Origin: Kytococcus sedentarius DSM 20547
GTDB taxonomy: Bacteria > Actinomycetota > Actinomycetes > Actinomycetales > Dermatophilaceae
DNA length: 64,000 bases
Assembly: GCF_000023925.1 (NCBI RefSeq)
Contig: NC_013169.1
Coordinates: 2,356,001-2,420,000 of the forward strand
Reading direction: 5' to 3'
Both the position numbers and the translations under genes were made by a program. Below the pieces are notes generated by a model. That model did no database searches, was not told the origin of the DNA, and worked only from the letters and a program-made list of their open reading frames with translations. Shown here one piece after another: positions 52,177-61,185 of this stretch; the stretch's first letter is position 1, and the number at the start of each line of letters is the position of its first letter.

Positions 52177-53094
52177 ATGGCACCGACGCAGCGCCCGTCC
52201 GAACTCCCCGCCGGCCTCGAGTGGAGGCCCAGCGGGTCGGGCGCGGGTGAGCTGCTCGCGCAGACCGCCGTCTGTGCCCTGCACCTGGACCTGCAGGGCG
52301 CCCAGGTGCTCTCGTTCGTGCCCGCCGGGGGTGCCGAGCTGCTCTGGCTCAGTCCTGATGCGGTGCGCGCCCCCGGGAAGGCGGTGCGCGGCGGCATCCC
52401 GGTGTGCGCCCCGTGGTTCGCCGACGGGCCCGACGGGGAGCACTCCCCCAGCCACGGCCCCGCCCGGACCACCGGGTGGGAGCTGGAGGACGCGCAGGTG
52501 GCCGAGGACGGCACCGTGCGACTGGCCCTGACCACCACGGCCGATGGGGTGGACCTGCGCCTGGAGGTGACGGCCGCCACCCAGCTGCACCTGGACCTGA
52601 CTCTCGCCCTGCCCGCCGGCACCGCGCCACGCCGCGTGGAGGCCGCGCTGCACAGCTACTTCGCCGTGGCCGGGGTGGATGCCTGCACCGTGCAGGGACT
52701 CGACGGCGCCACCGTGGTGGACAAGCTGACCGGCGGCGTCACCGAGCAGTCCGGCGACCTGCGGCCCACGGGGGCGATCGACCGCATCCACCGCACGGCC
52801 GGCCCCGGGGGCACGGTGACTTTGGAGGACGGTGGGCGGAGCATCCGCATCGAGTCCCAGGGAGGTGCGGACACGGTGGTGTGGAGCCCGGGCGCCGAGG
52901 GGGCGCGGTCGATGGCCGACACCCCCGACGACGGGTGGGATGCCTTCCTGTGCGTCGAGTCCGCGTGCATCGGCGAGCGCGCCGACGGGGTCGACCATTC
53001 CATCCACCTCGAGCCCGGCGGCAACCACACGTTGTCAGTCACCTACACCGCCTCCGATGCGGGGAGCGTCCCCCCGGGCGCCGAGCGCGCATGA
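52177..53094 (+). CDS. D-hexose-6-phosphate mutarotase (YeaD-like aldose epimerase)
   Basis: This 305-aa protein has an aldose-1-epimerase fold with YeaD features. GAQVLSFVPAGGAELLWLSP near residue 35 is followed by RGGIPVCAPWF, HGPARTTGWEL (active-site His), LHSYFAVAGVDACTVQGL (catalytic His/Tyr region) and VVWSPGAEGARSMADTPD. Relatives interconvert alpha and beta glucose-6-phosphate. It overlaps the next oxidoreductase by ATGA, so the two are co-translated, a pairing with no obvious pathway logic. Confidence 0.88.
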   Translation: MAPTQRPSELPAGLEWRPSGSGAGELLAQTAVCALHLDLQGAQVLSFVPAGGAELLWLSPDAVRAPGKAVRGGIPVCAPWFADGPDGEHSPSHGPARTTGWELEDAQVAEDGTVRLALTTTADGVDLRLEVTAATQLHLDLTLALPAGTAPRRVEAALHSYFAVAGVDACTVQGLDGATVVDKLTGGVTEQSGDLRPTGAIDRIHRTAGPGGTVTLEDGGRSIRIESQGGADTVVWSPGAEGARSMADTPDDGWDAFLCVESACIGERADGVDHSIHLEPGGNHTLSVTYTASDAGSVPPGAERA

Positions 53095-54485
53095 CCGTCC
53101 GGCCCGGCCTCACGCGGGTGCCGCTGCGCACGGCGGACGCGGACGTCATCGTGGTGGGCGCCGGGGTGGCCGGCCTGGCGGCGGCCGCGCAGCTGACCGC
53201 GGCCGGGCGGCACGTGGAGGTGCTGGAGCAGGACGTGACGGTCGGGGGCCGGGTGGGGTCCTCGCTCGTCGACGGGTTCACGGTGGACCACGGTTTCCAC
53301 CTGGTCTACCCACGACCGGAGGGCCTGGCGGGGCTGGTGGGCCTGGAGGACCTGGACCTGCACCCGCTGCTGCCGGGGCTGGACCTGCTGCTGGGTAGCG
53401 ACGCGCACGGGTCCGAGGTGCGGACCGTGGCCGACCCACGACGTGCACCGGGACGGCTGGTCTCCACGCTGCGGGCGGGCCTGCGCGCGCACGACCTGCA
53501 CAGCGCCCGCGAGGTGTGGTCCCTGCTGCGCTGGGCCCGGGCCGCCGAGGCCGCGGGCGACGACCTGCCGTGGCCGCAGGCGCTGGCGGCCGGGGGCCTG
53601 CAGGGGCGCCCCGCGCTGGTGGCCGAGCGACTTCTGACGGCCATGCTGCTGGAGGACCCCGGTGGGCGCAGTGGGGGCAGCGGCAGTGCGGACATCGGGA
53701 ACGGTGGGCGCAGTGGAAACAGCGCAGCCATCGGGGGCAGCGGGGGCAGCGCCGCATCGGATGGGAGGACGGCGCGGGAGAGGTTGCGCGCCTTCCTGCA
53801 CGCGGCACCGGCCCTGCCTGCACACGGCATGGTCGCGCTCCCGGTGCACCTGGTAGGCCACCTGGAGCGGCCGGTGCACACCGGTTCCCGGGTCGATGCG
53901 GTGCGCCGCCGGGGCGGTTCGTGGGTGGTGGTGGGCGACCACGGCACGTGGAGCGCTCCACAGGTGGTGCTGGCCACGCCAGCCGGGGTCAGTGCGGACC
54001 TGCTCCACGGCTCGGGGGTGGACCTCCCACTGCCGCACCAGCAGTGGCACGGCGTGACCACCTGGTGGTTCACCGCCGACGAGGCGCCCAGTGGGTCGAC
54101 GGCCCTGCGGCTGGACGCGCGGCCCCATCGCGGCCCGGTGGCGGCGACGGCCGTGGTGACCAACGTGTCCCCGGCCTACTCGGCGGACGGGCGGCCGCTC
54201 ATCGCGGCGCTGGTGCTGCACCGCAACGGCCACCCGGAGGGGCAGGAGGCGGCCGTGCGGGTGCACCTGTCCGAGCTGTGGGGGACGCCGGCTTTCGGCT
54301 GGGAGGTGGTGGCCCGGCAGGACCAGGCCCACGGGGTGCCGGTGCGTCCCGCGGCGAGCGCGGGGCTGCCCGGTGCCGATGCTCCGCCCGGACTGTTCCT
54401 GGCCGGCGACCACCTGGACCCCGGGATCACCGGTGCCATGGAGTCCGGTGTCCGGGCCGCGGCCGACGCCCTGCGCGCCCGGTGA
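53091..54485 (+). CDS. FAD-dependent oxidoreductase, phytoene desaturase-like (copy 1)
   Basis: This 464-aa flavoprotein has the N-terminal dinucleotide motif VIVVGAGVAGLAAAAQLTAA (near residue 16) and GGRVGSSLVDGFTVDHGFHL. The C-terminal FAD-contact segment is LFLAGDHLDPGITGAMESGV. About 35 residues of Gly/Ser/Asn-rich insert (near 195-225) interrupt the substrate domain and are absent from the paralogue that follows. It is coupled to the mutarotase upstream. The substrate is unknown; the family includes carotenoid and protoporphyrinogen-type amine oxidases. Confidence 0.85.
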   Translation: MTVRPGLTRVPLRTADADVIVVGAGVAGLAAAAQLTAAGRHVEVLEQDVTVGGRVGSSLVDGFTVDHGFHLVYPRPEGLAGLVGLEDLDLHPLLPGLDLLLGSDAHGSEVRTVADPRRAPGRLVSTLRAGLRAHDLHSAREVWSLLRWARAAEAAGDDLPWPQALAAGGLQGRPALVAERLLTAMLLEDPGGRSGGSGSADIGNGGRSGNSAAIGGSGGSAASDGRTARERLRAFLHAAPALPAHGMVALPVHLVGHLERPVHTGSRVDAVRRRGGSWVVVGDHGTWSAPQVVLATPAGVSADLLHGSGVDLPLPHQQWHGVTTWWFTADEAPSGSTALRLDARPHRGPVAATAVVTNVSPAYSADGRPLIAALVLHRNGHPEGQEAAVRVHLSELWGTPAFGWEVVARQDQAHGVPVRPAASAGLPGADAPPGLFLAGDHLDPGITGAMESGVRAAADALRAR

Positions 54486-54540
54486 GGTGTGAGCCACCCG
54501 GCCCACTGCGGGCCGGGTGGTGAGGTGGGAGGCTGGGGGC

Positions 54541-55788
54541 ATGGACGTCGACGTGATCGTCATCGGGGCGGGACTGGCCGGACTGACCGCAGCACGACAC
54601 CTGGAGGCCGCCGGGCAGCGGGTGCAGGTGCTGGAGGCAGGCGCGGAGGTGGGCGGACGCGTCGCCACCGACCGCGTGGACGGCTTCCTGTGCGACCGCG
54701 GGTTCCAGGTGCTGAACCCTGCCTATCCGCGGGTCCGCCGGGAGGTCGACCTCGACGCGCTCGACCTGCAGACCTTCACCCCCGGGGTGGACCTGGTGAG
54801 CCCCGAGGGGGTGGCGCGCCTGGCCGACCCGGTCCGCTCCCCGGGTGACCTCCCCGCGACCCTCCGCTCCGGCATCGTCCCCACCGACGCCACCGCACTG
54901 CGTCAGCTCACGGGCCTTGCCCGGTGGGTGCTGCCCGCGCTGGCGTCCCCGGGCGGCCAGAGCGAGGTGCCGTGGGGCGAGCGCCTCGATGCGGTGGGCG
55001 CCGGCGGCCTCGGCCGGCGCGCGCTCGAGCGCTTCCTGGCCGGTGTGCTGTTGGAAGAGGACGGCTCCACGAGTGCTCCTGCCGTGGCGCAGCTGCTGCG
55101 GTGGTTCCTCCTTGGCACCCCGGGCCTGCCCGCGGCGGGGATGGGGGCGTTGCCCGCCCAGCTGGCCGGTGGCCTGCGGCAACCCGTGGCCCTGGGACAG
55201 GCGGCGCACCGGGTGGTGGCACGCGACGGCGCGCTGGCCGTGGAGACCGCCGATGGCACGCACGTCGCCCGCCAGGTGGTCGTCACCGTGGCGCCGCAGC
55301 AGGTGCAGGGACTGCTCGGCCCGGACGGCCCCGTCCTGCCGGTGGCCCGCATGAAGGGCGTGACCACGTGGTGGTTCACCGCCCCCGAGCCGCCCACCGC
55401 CGACCCAGTGTTGCGCGTCGACGGAACGGCGCGGCGCGGCCCCGTCGTCAACACGGCCGTCGTCACCGCTGCCGCGCCCAGCTACAGCGCGACGGGGGCT
55501 CCCCTCATGGAGGCCAGCGTGCTGCACCGCGGCGAGGGGCCGGTCGACGAGGCGGGAGTCCGCGAGCACCTGTCGGTGCTGTGGGGCCGGCCCGTCGACG
55601 GCTGGGAGGTGGTGACGCGCCACGACGTGCCCGACGCCCTGCCCGATGCGGCCCCCGGGGCGGGCACCCCACGCGACCCGGCCCTCGGTGGTGGGCTGTT
55701 CCTGGGTGGTGACCACTGGGGAGGGGCCTCCATCCAGGGCGCGATGCAGTCCGGCGCCCGCGCGGCGGAGGCGGCGCTGCGGGCGTAG
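54541..55788 (+). CDS. FAD-dependent oxidoreductase, phytoene desaturase-like (copy 2)
   Basis: This 415-aa protein starts at ATG 54541 (MDVDVIVIGAGLAGLTAARHL). It parallels the preceding gene throughout: GGRVATDRVDGFLCDRGFQV, MKGVTTWWFTAPEPP and LFLGGDHWGGASIQGAMQSG. It lacks the Gly/Ser insert. A gap of 55 nt separates the two genes. The tandem pair arose by duplication and may form a heteromeric or sequential flavoenzyme, but the reaction is not known. Confidence 0.86.
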   Translation: MDVDVIVIGAGLAGLTAARHLEAAGQRVQVLEAGAEVGGRVATDRVDGFLCDRGFQVLNPAYPRVRREVDLDALDLQTFTPGVDLVSPEGVARLADPVRSPGDLPATLRSGIVPTDATALRQLTGLARWVLPALASPGGQSEVPWGERLDAVGAGGLGRRALERFLAGVLLEEDGSTSAPAVAQLLRWFLLGTPGLPAAGMGALPAQLAGGLRQPVALGQAAHRVVARDGALAVETADGTHVARQVVVTVAPQQVQGLLGPDGPVLPVARMKGVTTWWFTAPEPPTADPVLRVDGTARRGPVVNTAVVTAAAPSYSATGAPLMEASVLHRGEGPVDEAGVREHLSVLWGRPVDGWEVVTRHDVPDALPDAAPGAGTPRDPALGGGLFLGGDHWGGASIQGAMQSGARAAEAALRA

Positions 55789-55860
55789 CGCGGCGGCGGT
55801 GGGCACCCGCGCGGCGGCGGTGGGCACCCGCGCGGCGGCGGTGGGCACCCGCGCGGCGGA
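55788..55860. repeat. 21-bp tandem repeat, three full copies
   Basis: The unit GCGCGGCGGCGGTGGGCACCC recurs at 55788, 55809 and 55830, followed by a variant that resembles the 3' end of the preceding gene (GCGCGGCGGAGGCGGC). The array begins at the last base of that gene's stop codon. It is probably a slippage product of the GC-rich gene end. Confidence 0.8.
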
Positions 55861-55975
55861 GGCGGCAGGGCTGCGCGGTGCGGCGGCCCGGGCACAGGGG
55901 TGTAGCACCATGGACCCGACACCCTGCCGCCACCGGCGGCCCCCGAACACGAACACCCGAGCGCCAGGAGCACCC

Positions 55976-57178
55976 ATGACCCAGATCGAGCCGGCCTATC
56001 TCTACGACGCGGTGCGCACCCCCTTCGGCAAGTTCGGCGGCGCCTTGGCCGGGGTGCGCCCCGACGACCTCGCGGCCACCGTGGTGCGCGAGATCGTGGC
56101 GCGGCAGCCGGGGCTGGACGCTGCCCGCATCGACGACGTGGTCTTCGGCCTCGCGAACGGCGCCGGGGAGGACAACCGCAACGTGGCGCGCATGGCGACG
56201 CTCCTGGCCGGGCTGCCCGTGACGGTGCCGGGGACCACCGTGAACCGGCTGTGCGGGTCGTCGCTGGATGCGACGATCATGGCGAGTCGCAGCATCGAGA
56301 CCGGGGACGCCGACCTGGTGCTGGTGGGCGGGGTGGAGTCCATGAGCCGCGCCCCCTGGGTCATGACCAAGCCCGAGAAGCCTTATGCAGCAGGCAATTC
56401 CACGATGCACTCGACCACCCTCGGCTGGCGGCTGGTGAACCCGCAGATGCCCGACGAGTGGACCGTGAGCCTCGGCGAGGCCAACGAGCAGGTGGCGCTG
56501 GAGTACGGCATCGAGCGGGAGCGGATGGACGAGTTCGCCGCGCACTCGCACCGGTTGGCGGCGCAGGCGTGGGAGTCCGGTTTCTACGACGACCTGACCT
56601 GTGGCGTGCCCGGGGTCGATGCGGAGGACCTGGCGCGTGACGAGACGATCCGCCCCGGATCGACCCCGGAGAAGTTGGCGGGGCTGACCCCGAGCTTCCG
56701 TCCCGACGGGCGCATCACTGCCGGGAACGCCTCGCCGCTGACCGACGGCGCCTCCGCGGTGCTGATGGGGTCCGCGGCCGCCGCCGACTGGCTGGGCCGG
56801 GAGCCGCTGGTGCGGGTGGCGGGCCGGGCGGCACACGCCCTGGAGCCGCAGCGCTTCGGCGTCGCGCCGGTGGAGGCCGTGAACCGCGCGCTGGCCCGGG
56901 CCGGCATCGGGTGGGACCAGGTGGGGATGGTGGAGCTCAACGAGGCCTTCGCCGCCCAGTCGCTGGCCTGCCTGGACTCGTGGGAGGTGGACCCGGCGGT
57001 CGTGAACACGCGCGGCGGGGCGATCGCGATCGGGCACCCGCTGGGCGCCTCGGGCACGCGCCTGCTGGGGACGTTGGCCGCCGCGATGCAGGCCGACGGC
57101 GTGCGCTGGGGCGTGGCGTCGCTCTGTATCGGCGTGGGCCAGGCGCTGGCGGTGGTGCTGGAGAACGAGTCCGCCTGA
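55976..57178 (+). CDS. Thiolase (acetyl-CoA C-acyltransferase)
   Basis: This 400-aa thiolase starts at ATG 55976 with AGGAG 5 nt upstream. The nucleophile Cys is in VNRLCGSSLDA (near residue 92). MVELNEAFAAQS, GGAIAIGHPLGASGTR (catalytic His) and SLCIGVGQ (second Cys) complete the active site. The close fit to PcaF/PaaJ/FadA-type 3-oxoacyl-CoA thiolases suggests a degradative role in fatty acid or aromatic catabolism. No neighbouring pathway genes fix the substrate. Confidence 0.92.
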   Translation: MTQIEPAYLYDAVRTPFGKFGGALAGVRPDDLAATVVREIVARQPGLDAARIDDVVFGLANGAGEDNRNVARMATLLAGLPVTVPGTTVNRLCGSSLDATIMASRSIETGDADLVLVGGVESMSRAPWVMTKPEKPYAAGNSTMHSTTLGWRLVNPQMPDEWTVSLGEANEQVALEYGIERERMDEFAAHSHRLAAQAWESGFYDDLTCGVPGVDAEDLARDETIRPGSTPEKLAGLTPSFRPDGRITAGNASPLTDGASAVLMGSAAAADWLGREPLVRVAGRAAHALEPQRFGVAPVEAVNRALARAGIGWDQVGMVELNEAFAAQSLACLDSWEVDPAVVNTRGGAIAIGHPLGASGTRLLGTLAAAMQADGVRWGVASLCIGVGQALAVVLENESA

Positions 57179-57213
57179 GGAGACCCACCGCTCGCCAGCC
57201 CCCGGACCCTCGT

Positions 57214-57266
57214 GAGACACAGCGATGCTGAATGCCCACCTGCCGGGCGTTCCGCATCGCTGTCTC
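57214..57266. terminator. Hairpin between converging thiolase and desaturase genes
   Basis: GAGACACAGCGATGC pairs with GCATCGCTGTCTC apart from a 2-nt bulge. An inner GAATGCCC/GGGCGTTC pair encloses a short loop. It lies in the 100-nt gap between the two convergent stops, so it probably terminates both transcripts. Confidence 0.6.
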
Positions 57267-57278
57267 TGGGCGCAGCCC

Positions 57279-58637
57279 TCAGCGGTTGCCGGGCAGGGCC
57301 TGCTTCACGGCCCAGCGGGCCCCGGCCAGCACGGAGCGCACCGGCTGGCGGCGCACCGTCTCCCACTGCCCGTTCGGCAGCGCGTAGCGGAAGATCTTGC
57401 CCCACGCGCTGGCCAACTGCACCGGCAGCGGACCGGTCACGTAGTCGAAGCCGTACCGGTCGAAGATGTCCCGCATGTGCGGCGCCACCTCGGCGTACCG
57501 GTTGCTCGGCAGGTCCGGGAAGCAGTGGTGCTCGATCTGGTGGCTCAGGTTGCCGGTCATGATGTGCATCAGCGGCGAGCCGGAGATGTTCGCCGAACCC
57601 AACATCTGCCGCAGGTACCACTCACCACGGGTCTCGCCCACGGTCGAGGCACGGCTGAAGGTCTGCACCCCGTCGGGGAAGTGACCGCACAGGATCACGC
57701 CGTTGCTCCACAGGTTGCGGGCCAGGTTGGCCGTCCAGGTGGCCAACAGCGTGGACTTCCAGTTCGGCCCGCTCAGCGCCGGCGTCACCACGTAGTCCTT
57801 GCCCATCTGCTTGGCGACCTTCTTGCCCACGGCCACCAGGCCGGGGACGGCGGGCTTCCACGCCTTGAGCGGCTTGCCCTGGTACCGGCCAAGCTCCAGG
57901 TCGTACAGCGCGATGGAGTACTCGAAGGTCACCGCGTTGATGGCGTTCAGCACCGGCTGCCACACCATCCACGGCTTCCACGGCTGGTCCGGGTCCACCC
58001 GCGCGATGCCGAAGCCCAGGTCGTTGTCCCGCCCGATCACGTTCGTGTACGTGTGGTGCAGGTCGTTGTGCGAGTGCTTCCACGCCTCGGCGGGGGACGC
58101 GTGGTCCCACTCCCAGGTGGACGAGTGGATCTTCGGGTCCCGCATCCAGTCCCACTGGCCGTGGAGGATGTTGTGGCCGATCTCCATGTTCTCCAGGATC
58201 TTGGCCACGGTGAGCGCCCCGGTGCCCAGCACGAAGCCGGCCTTGGTGCGGCTGCCCACCATCAGCACCAGGCGACCGCCCAGGTCCAGCGCACGCTGGG
58301 TGGCGATCACGCGGCGGATGTACGCCGCATCACGGGCCCCGCGCGAGTCGATGACGCCCTGGCGCAGCGCGTCGAGCTCCCGCCCCAGCTCCTCGATCTG
58401 CTCGATCGTCAGGTGCGCGGCCGGGTCGTCGCCGCCGGATCGCTTCGGCTTCCAGTGGCGCTCGGGGTTCTCCGTGGACGTGATGCGGTTGACCCCGCGG
58501 CGGGTGTCGCGGCGGGTGCGGGCGAACTGCTTGTTCACGCGCATCGCGTCGCTGAACGCCTGCGGCTTCAGCCGGGAGCCGCCCAGTCCGGGGCGGGTCG
58601 TCGCGTTCTGCGTGCGTCGGATGGGAGTCGTCGTCAT
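57279..58637 (-). CDS. Membrane fatty acid desaturase (DesA3-like)
   Basis: This 452-aa enzyme starts at ATG 58637, overlapping the reductase stop (ATGA). The three histidine boxes of acyl desaturases are present: HNILHGQ (near 160), HSHNDLHHTY (near 195) and HQIEHHCFP (near 370). Hydrophobic segments anchor it in the membrane. The arrangement with an upstream ferredoxin reductase matches the mycobacterial DesA3/Rv3230c pair, where the reductase feeds electrons to the di-iron desaturase. A delta-9 acyl-CoA or lipid substrate is likely by family. Confidence 0.92.
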   Translation of the reverse strand: MTTTPIRRTQNATTRPGLGGSRLKPQAFSDAMRVNKQFARTRRDTRRGVNRITSTENPERHWKPKRSGGDDPAAHLTIEQIEELGRELDALRQGVIDSRGARDAAYIRRVIATQRALDLGGRLVLMVGSRTKAGFVLGTGALTVAKILENMEIGHNILHGQWDWMRDPKIHSSTWEWDHASPAEAWKHSHNDLHHTYTNVIGRDNDLGFGIARVDPDQPWKPWMVWQPVLNAINAVTFEYSIALYDLELGRYQGKPLKAWKPAVPGLVAVGKKVAKQMGKDYVVTPALSGPNWKSTLLATWTANLARNLWSNGVILCGHFPDGVQTFSRASTVGETRGEWYLRQMLGSANISGSPLMHIMTGNLSHQIEHHCFPDLPSNRYAEVAPHMRDIFDRYGFDYVTGPLPVQLASAWGKIFRYALPNGQWETVRRQPVRSVLAGARWAVKQALPGNR

Positions 58638-59761
58638 GCCGGTACCTCCAGGTGGCAGTCGCCTGCAGCCGTGGTGACGCAGGTCTGGACGAGGGTGGGG
58701 TCCTCGGGAGTTGCAAGGGTGAGCGAGCCGTCGCGCAGGTCGCGCACGGCTCCCTCGGTGAGGTTCAGGACGCAGGAGTGGCAGATGCCCATGCGGCACC
58801 CGCTCGGCAGGAGCAGCCCCGCCTCCTCCCCCGCATCGAGCAGGGTGGTCGAGCCGTCGGTCTCCACCTCGGTGGCCGCGCTCCCGGTGTCGAAGGTGGC
58901 CAGGCCACCCTCGCCGGGGGTGATCTCGACGGTGCGGAAGCGCTCGGTGAGCAGCTGGTCGCGCAGACCGGCCGCCTCCCAGAACTCCTCGGCCTCGTCG
59001 AGCATCGATGCGGGGCCGCAGGCCCAGACCGTGCGCTCGCGCCAGTCGGGCACCTCCTCGTCGAGGGAGTCCAGCGTGAAGCGGCCCTCGGTGGAGGTGT
59101 GGCGGGTGATGAGCGTGAGGCCGAACCGGTCGGCGATGCCGGGCAGCTCGTCGGCGAACAACCGCTCCTCGGGCGTGCGCGCGGACTGCACCACGACCAC
59201 GTCCGGGGCGTCGGGGCCGTGCCAGCGGTGACCGCGCAGCAGGCCCATGATCGGCGTGATGCCGGACCCGGCGCCCAGGAAGAGGATCTTCCCGGGGCGC
59301 GGGTCGCTCATGGTGAACTCGCCGTCCGCGGCATCGAGGTGCAGCAGGTCGCCGACCTTGGTGTGGCGGACGAGCTGGGTGCTCACCATGCCGTCGGGCA
59401 CCTCTGTGACCGTGATCTGCAGCAGGCCGGCCTCGCCGGGGGTGCCGGAGGGCGCGGGCTTGCTGGTGAGGCTGTAGGTGCGCCAGTGGCGCACCCCATC
59501 GACGTCCACGCCGATGCGGATGTACTGCCCGGGCTGGTGGCTGCGCCAGAGCACACCGGGCCGCAGCCACAGCGAGACGGTGCGGTCGGTCTCCTGCCGG
59601 ACGCGCTCCACCTTGGCCAGGAGGACCTGACGGGACTGCAGGGGGGCCACCATGTCGACGTAGTCGTGCGGCACCACCGGGGTGGTGACCACGGCGGCGG
59701 CCTCGATGAGGCGCTCGACCCACCCGGGTCGAGGCGTCACGCGGCGCTCGGAAATCGTCAT
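58634..59761 (-). CDS. Ferredoxin-NADP reductase with C-terminal [2Fe-2S] domain (desaturase partner)
   Basis: This 375-aa flavo-iron-sulfur protein has an FAD-binding barrel (HQPGQYIRIGVDVDG, RTYSLTSKP near residues 75-100) and an NAD(P)-binding domain (FLGAGSGITPIMGLLRG, VWACGPASMLDEAEEFW). The plant-type [2Fe-2S] ferredoxin domain has SGCRMGICHSC and a distant Cys (TLVQTCVT). It is the electron donor type found with DesA3-like desaturases and is translationally coupled to one here. Confidence 0.93.
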   Translation of the reverse strand: MTISERRVTPRPGWVERLIEAAAVVTTPVVPHDYVDMVAPLQSRQVLLAKVERVRQETDRTVSLWLRPGVLWRSHQPGQYIRIGVDVDGVRHWRTYSLTSKPAPSGTPGEAGLLQITVTEVPDGMVSTQLVRHTKVGDLLHLDAADGEFTMSDPRPGKILFLGAGSGITPIMGLLRGHRWHGPDAPDVVVVQSARTPEERLFADELPGIADRFGLTLITRHTSTEGRFTLDSLDEEVPDWRERTVWACGPASMLDEAEEFWEAAGLRDQLLTERFRTVEITPGEGGLATFDTGSAATEVETDGSTTLLDAGEEAGLLLPSGCRMGICHSCVLNLTEGAVRDLRDGSLTLATPEDPTLVQTCVTTAAGDCHLEVPA

Positions 59762-59862
59762 GCATCCATCCTCACTGCTCCGGGCGCATCATTCCTCCCC
59801 AGAGGGCGTGGAGTTCTGCCCGCGGATTTGTTCGCGGGGAACAACCGACGCAGACTGTCTCC

Positions 59863-61155
59863 ATGAGCACACCCCCCGAGGGCCCCACGGAGCAGGCCAC
59901 CGATCCCGCCGCAGCGCCAGCCACCGAGCACCCCGCCGGGGACCCGCTCTGGACGCCGGCCGTGGTCGCCGACCTGCGCGCCGCGGTGGAGGACGCCTCC
60001 CAGCAGAGCGTGAGGGCCATCATGGAGGACGTGGTCGTGTACTCCGAGGAGTTCCGCCACGGCCGCTCGGCAGTGCTCAAGGAGGCGGTGTCGATGGCGC
60101 TGCACGGTTTCCTGGACCTCATCGAGGCCCCCGGCCCCTCCACCGGTCCCACCTTGGCCACCACCCTGGGCGCGCGCTCGCTGGGCCGCTCCGAGGCGCG
60201 TGCGGGGCGCTCGGTGGAGGCGGTGCTGGCGGCCTACCGGGTGGGCGCGCGCGTGTGCTGGGTGACCTTCTCCGACGTGGCGCTGGACCACGGCTTCGTC
60301 GCCCGGGACCTGCAGACCTTCGCCGCGCTGACCTTCGCGTACATCGACGACCTCTCGGCCGCCACCGTGGCCGGCCACACCGAGGAGCGCTCCCGGGCCG
60401 ACCAGCAGCGCAGCCAGGCCCGCACCAACCTGGGCCTGTTGATCCTGCGTGGCGCTCGCGCCGCCGAGGTGGACCAGTACGCGCGCGCCGCCGAGCTGAC
60501 CACCCCGCGTGAGGTGGGCATGGTGCTCTGCCGGGCCGAGGACACCGGGGCCCTCACCTCCCGCCTGCCGCTGCGCACGCTGGTGATCGACCAGGTGGGC
60601 CTGGGGCCGGAGGGCTCGGGCTGGAGCACCCTGGTGCTGCCCGACCCCTCCGAGGCCGAGTGGACCCGCGCCCGCACCGGGAGCCGGGACGCGGGCATCC
60701 GCTGCCTGGTCACGCCGGTGGTGGACCGCGCCGACGCCCCGGACACCTGGCGCCTTGCCTCCCGCTGGGTGGTCGTCCCGCCCGACCCGATGGCGGACGC
60801 CCCCGGCCCCCAGGAGCTCGTGGACGTGCTGCCGCACCTGGTGGTGCACGGCGATGCGGTGGCCGCCGCCGCGCTGGCCACGAGCGCCCTCGCCCCGCTC
60901 GATGAGGTGGACCCCTCCGCCCGCGAGCGCCTGGTGGAGACCCTGCGGTTGTGGATGTTGCTGCGTGGCCAGCGCTCCCTGGTGGCCGAGCAGCTGGGGG
61001 TGCACCCGCAGACCGTGCGCTACCGGATGACCCAGGTGCGTGAGCTGTTCGGGGAGGAGCTCGACGACCCCCGGCAGGCGGCGGCCATTCTGCTGGCCAC
61101 GCTGGTCAGCCCGGCGACCGGGCCGTCCCCCGACGGCAGTGCCGCCAGGGGCTGA
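59863..61155 (+). CDS. PucR-type regulator divergent from the desaturase operon
   Basis: This 430-aa protein has an N-terminal helical RsbR/PucR-like sensory region (about 30-180; TLGARSLGRSEARAGRSVEAV). The C-terminal HTH_30 (about 365-410) reads LRLWMLLRGQRSLVAEQLGV, HPQTVRYRMTQVRELFG. It diverges from the reductase-desaturase pair with 101 nt between the starts, where both promoters must lie. Its placement suggests it senses membrane lipid state or fatty acids and controls desaturation. Confidence 0.85.
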   Translation: MSTPPEGPTEQATDPAAAPATEHPAGDPLWTPAVVADLRAAVEDASQQSVRAIMEDVVVYSEEFRHGRSAVLKEAVSMALHGFLDLIEAPGPSTGPTLATTLGARSLGRSEARAGRSVEAVLAAYRVGARVCWVTFSDVALDHGFVARDLQTFAALTFAYIDDLSAATVAGHTEERSRADQQRSQARTNLGLLILRGARAAEVDQYARAAELTTPREVGMVLCRAEDTGALTSRLPLRTLVIDQVGLGPEGSGWSTLVLPDPSEAEWTRARTGSRDAGIRCLVTPVVDRADAPDTWRLASRWVVVPPDPMADAPGPQELVDVLPHLVVHGDAVAAAALATSALAPLDEVDPSARERLVETLRLWMLLRGQRSLVAEQLGVHPQTVRYRMTQVRELFGEELDDPRQAAAILLATLVSPATGPSPDGSAARG

Positions 61156-61185
61156 CGCCGCACCACCACCACCACCGCGCCGCGC

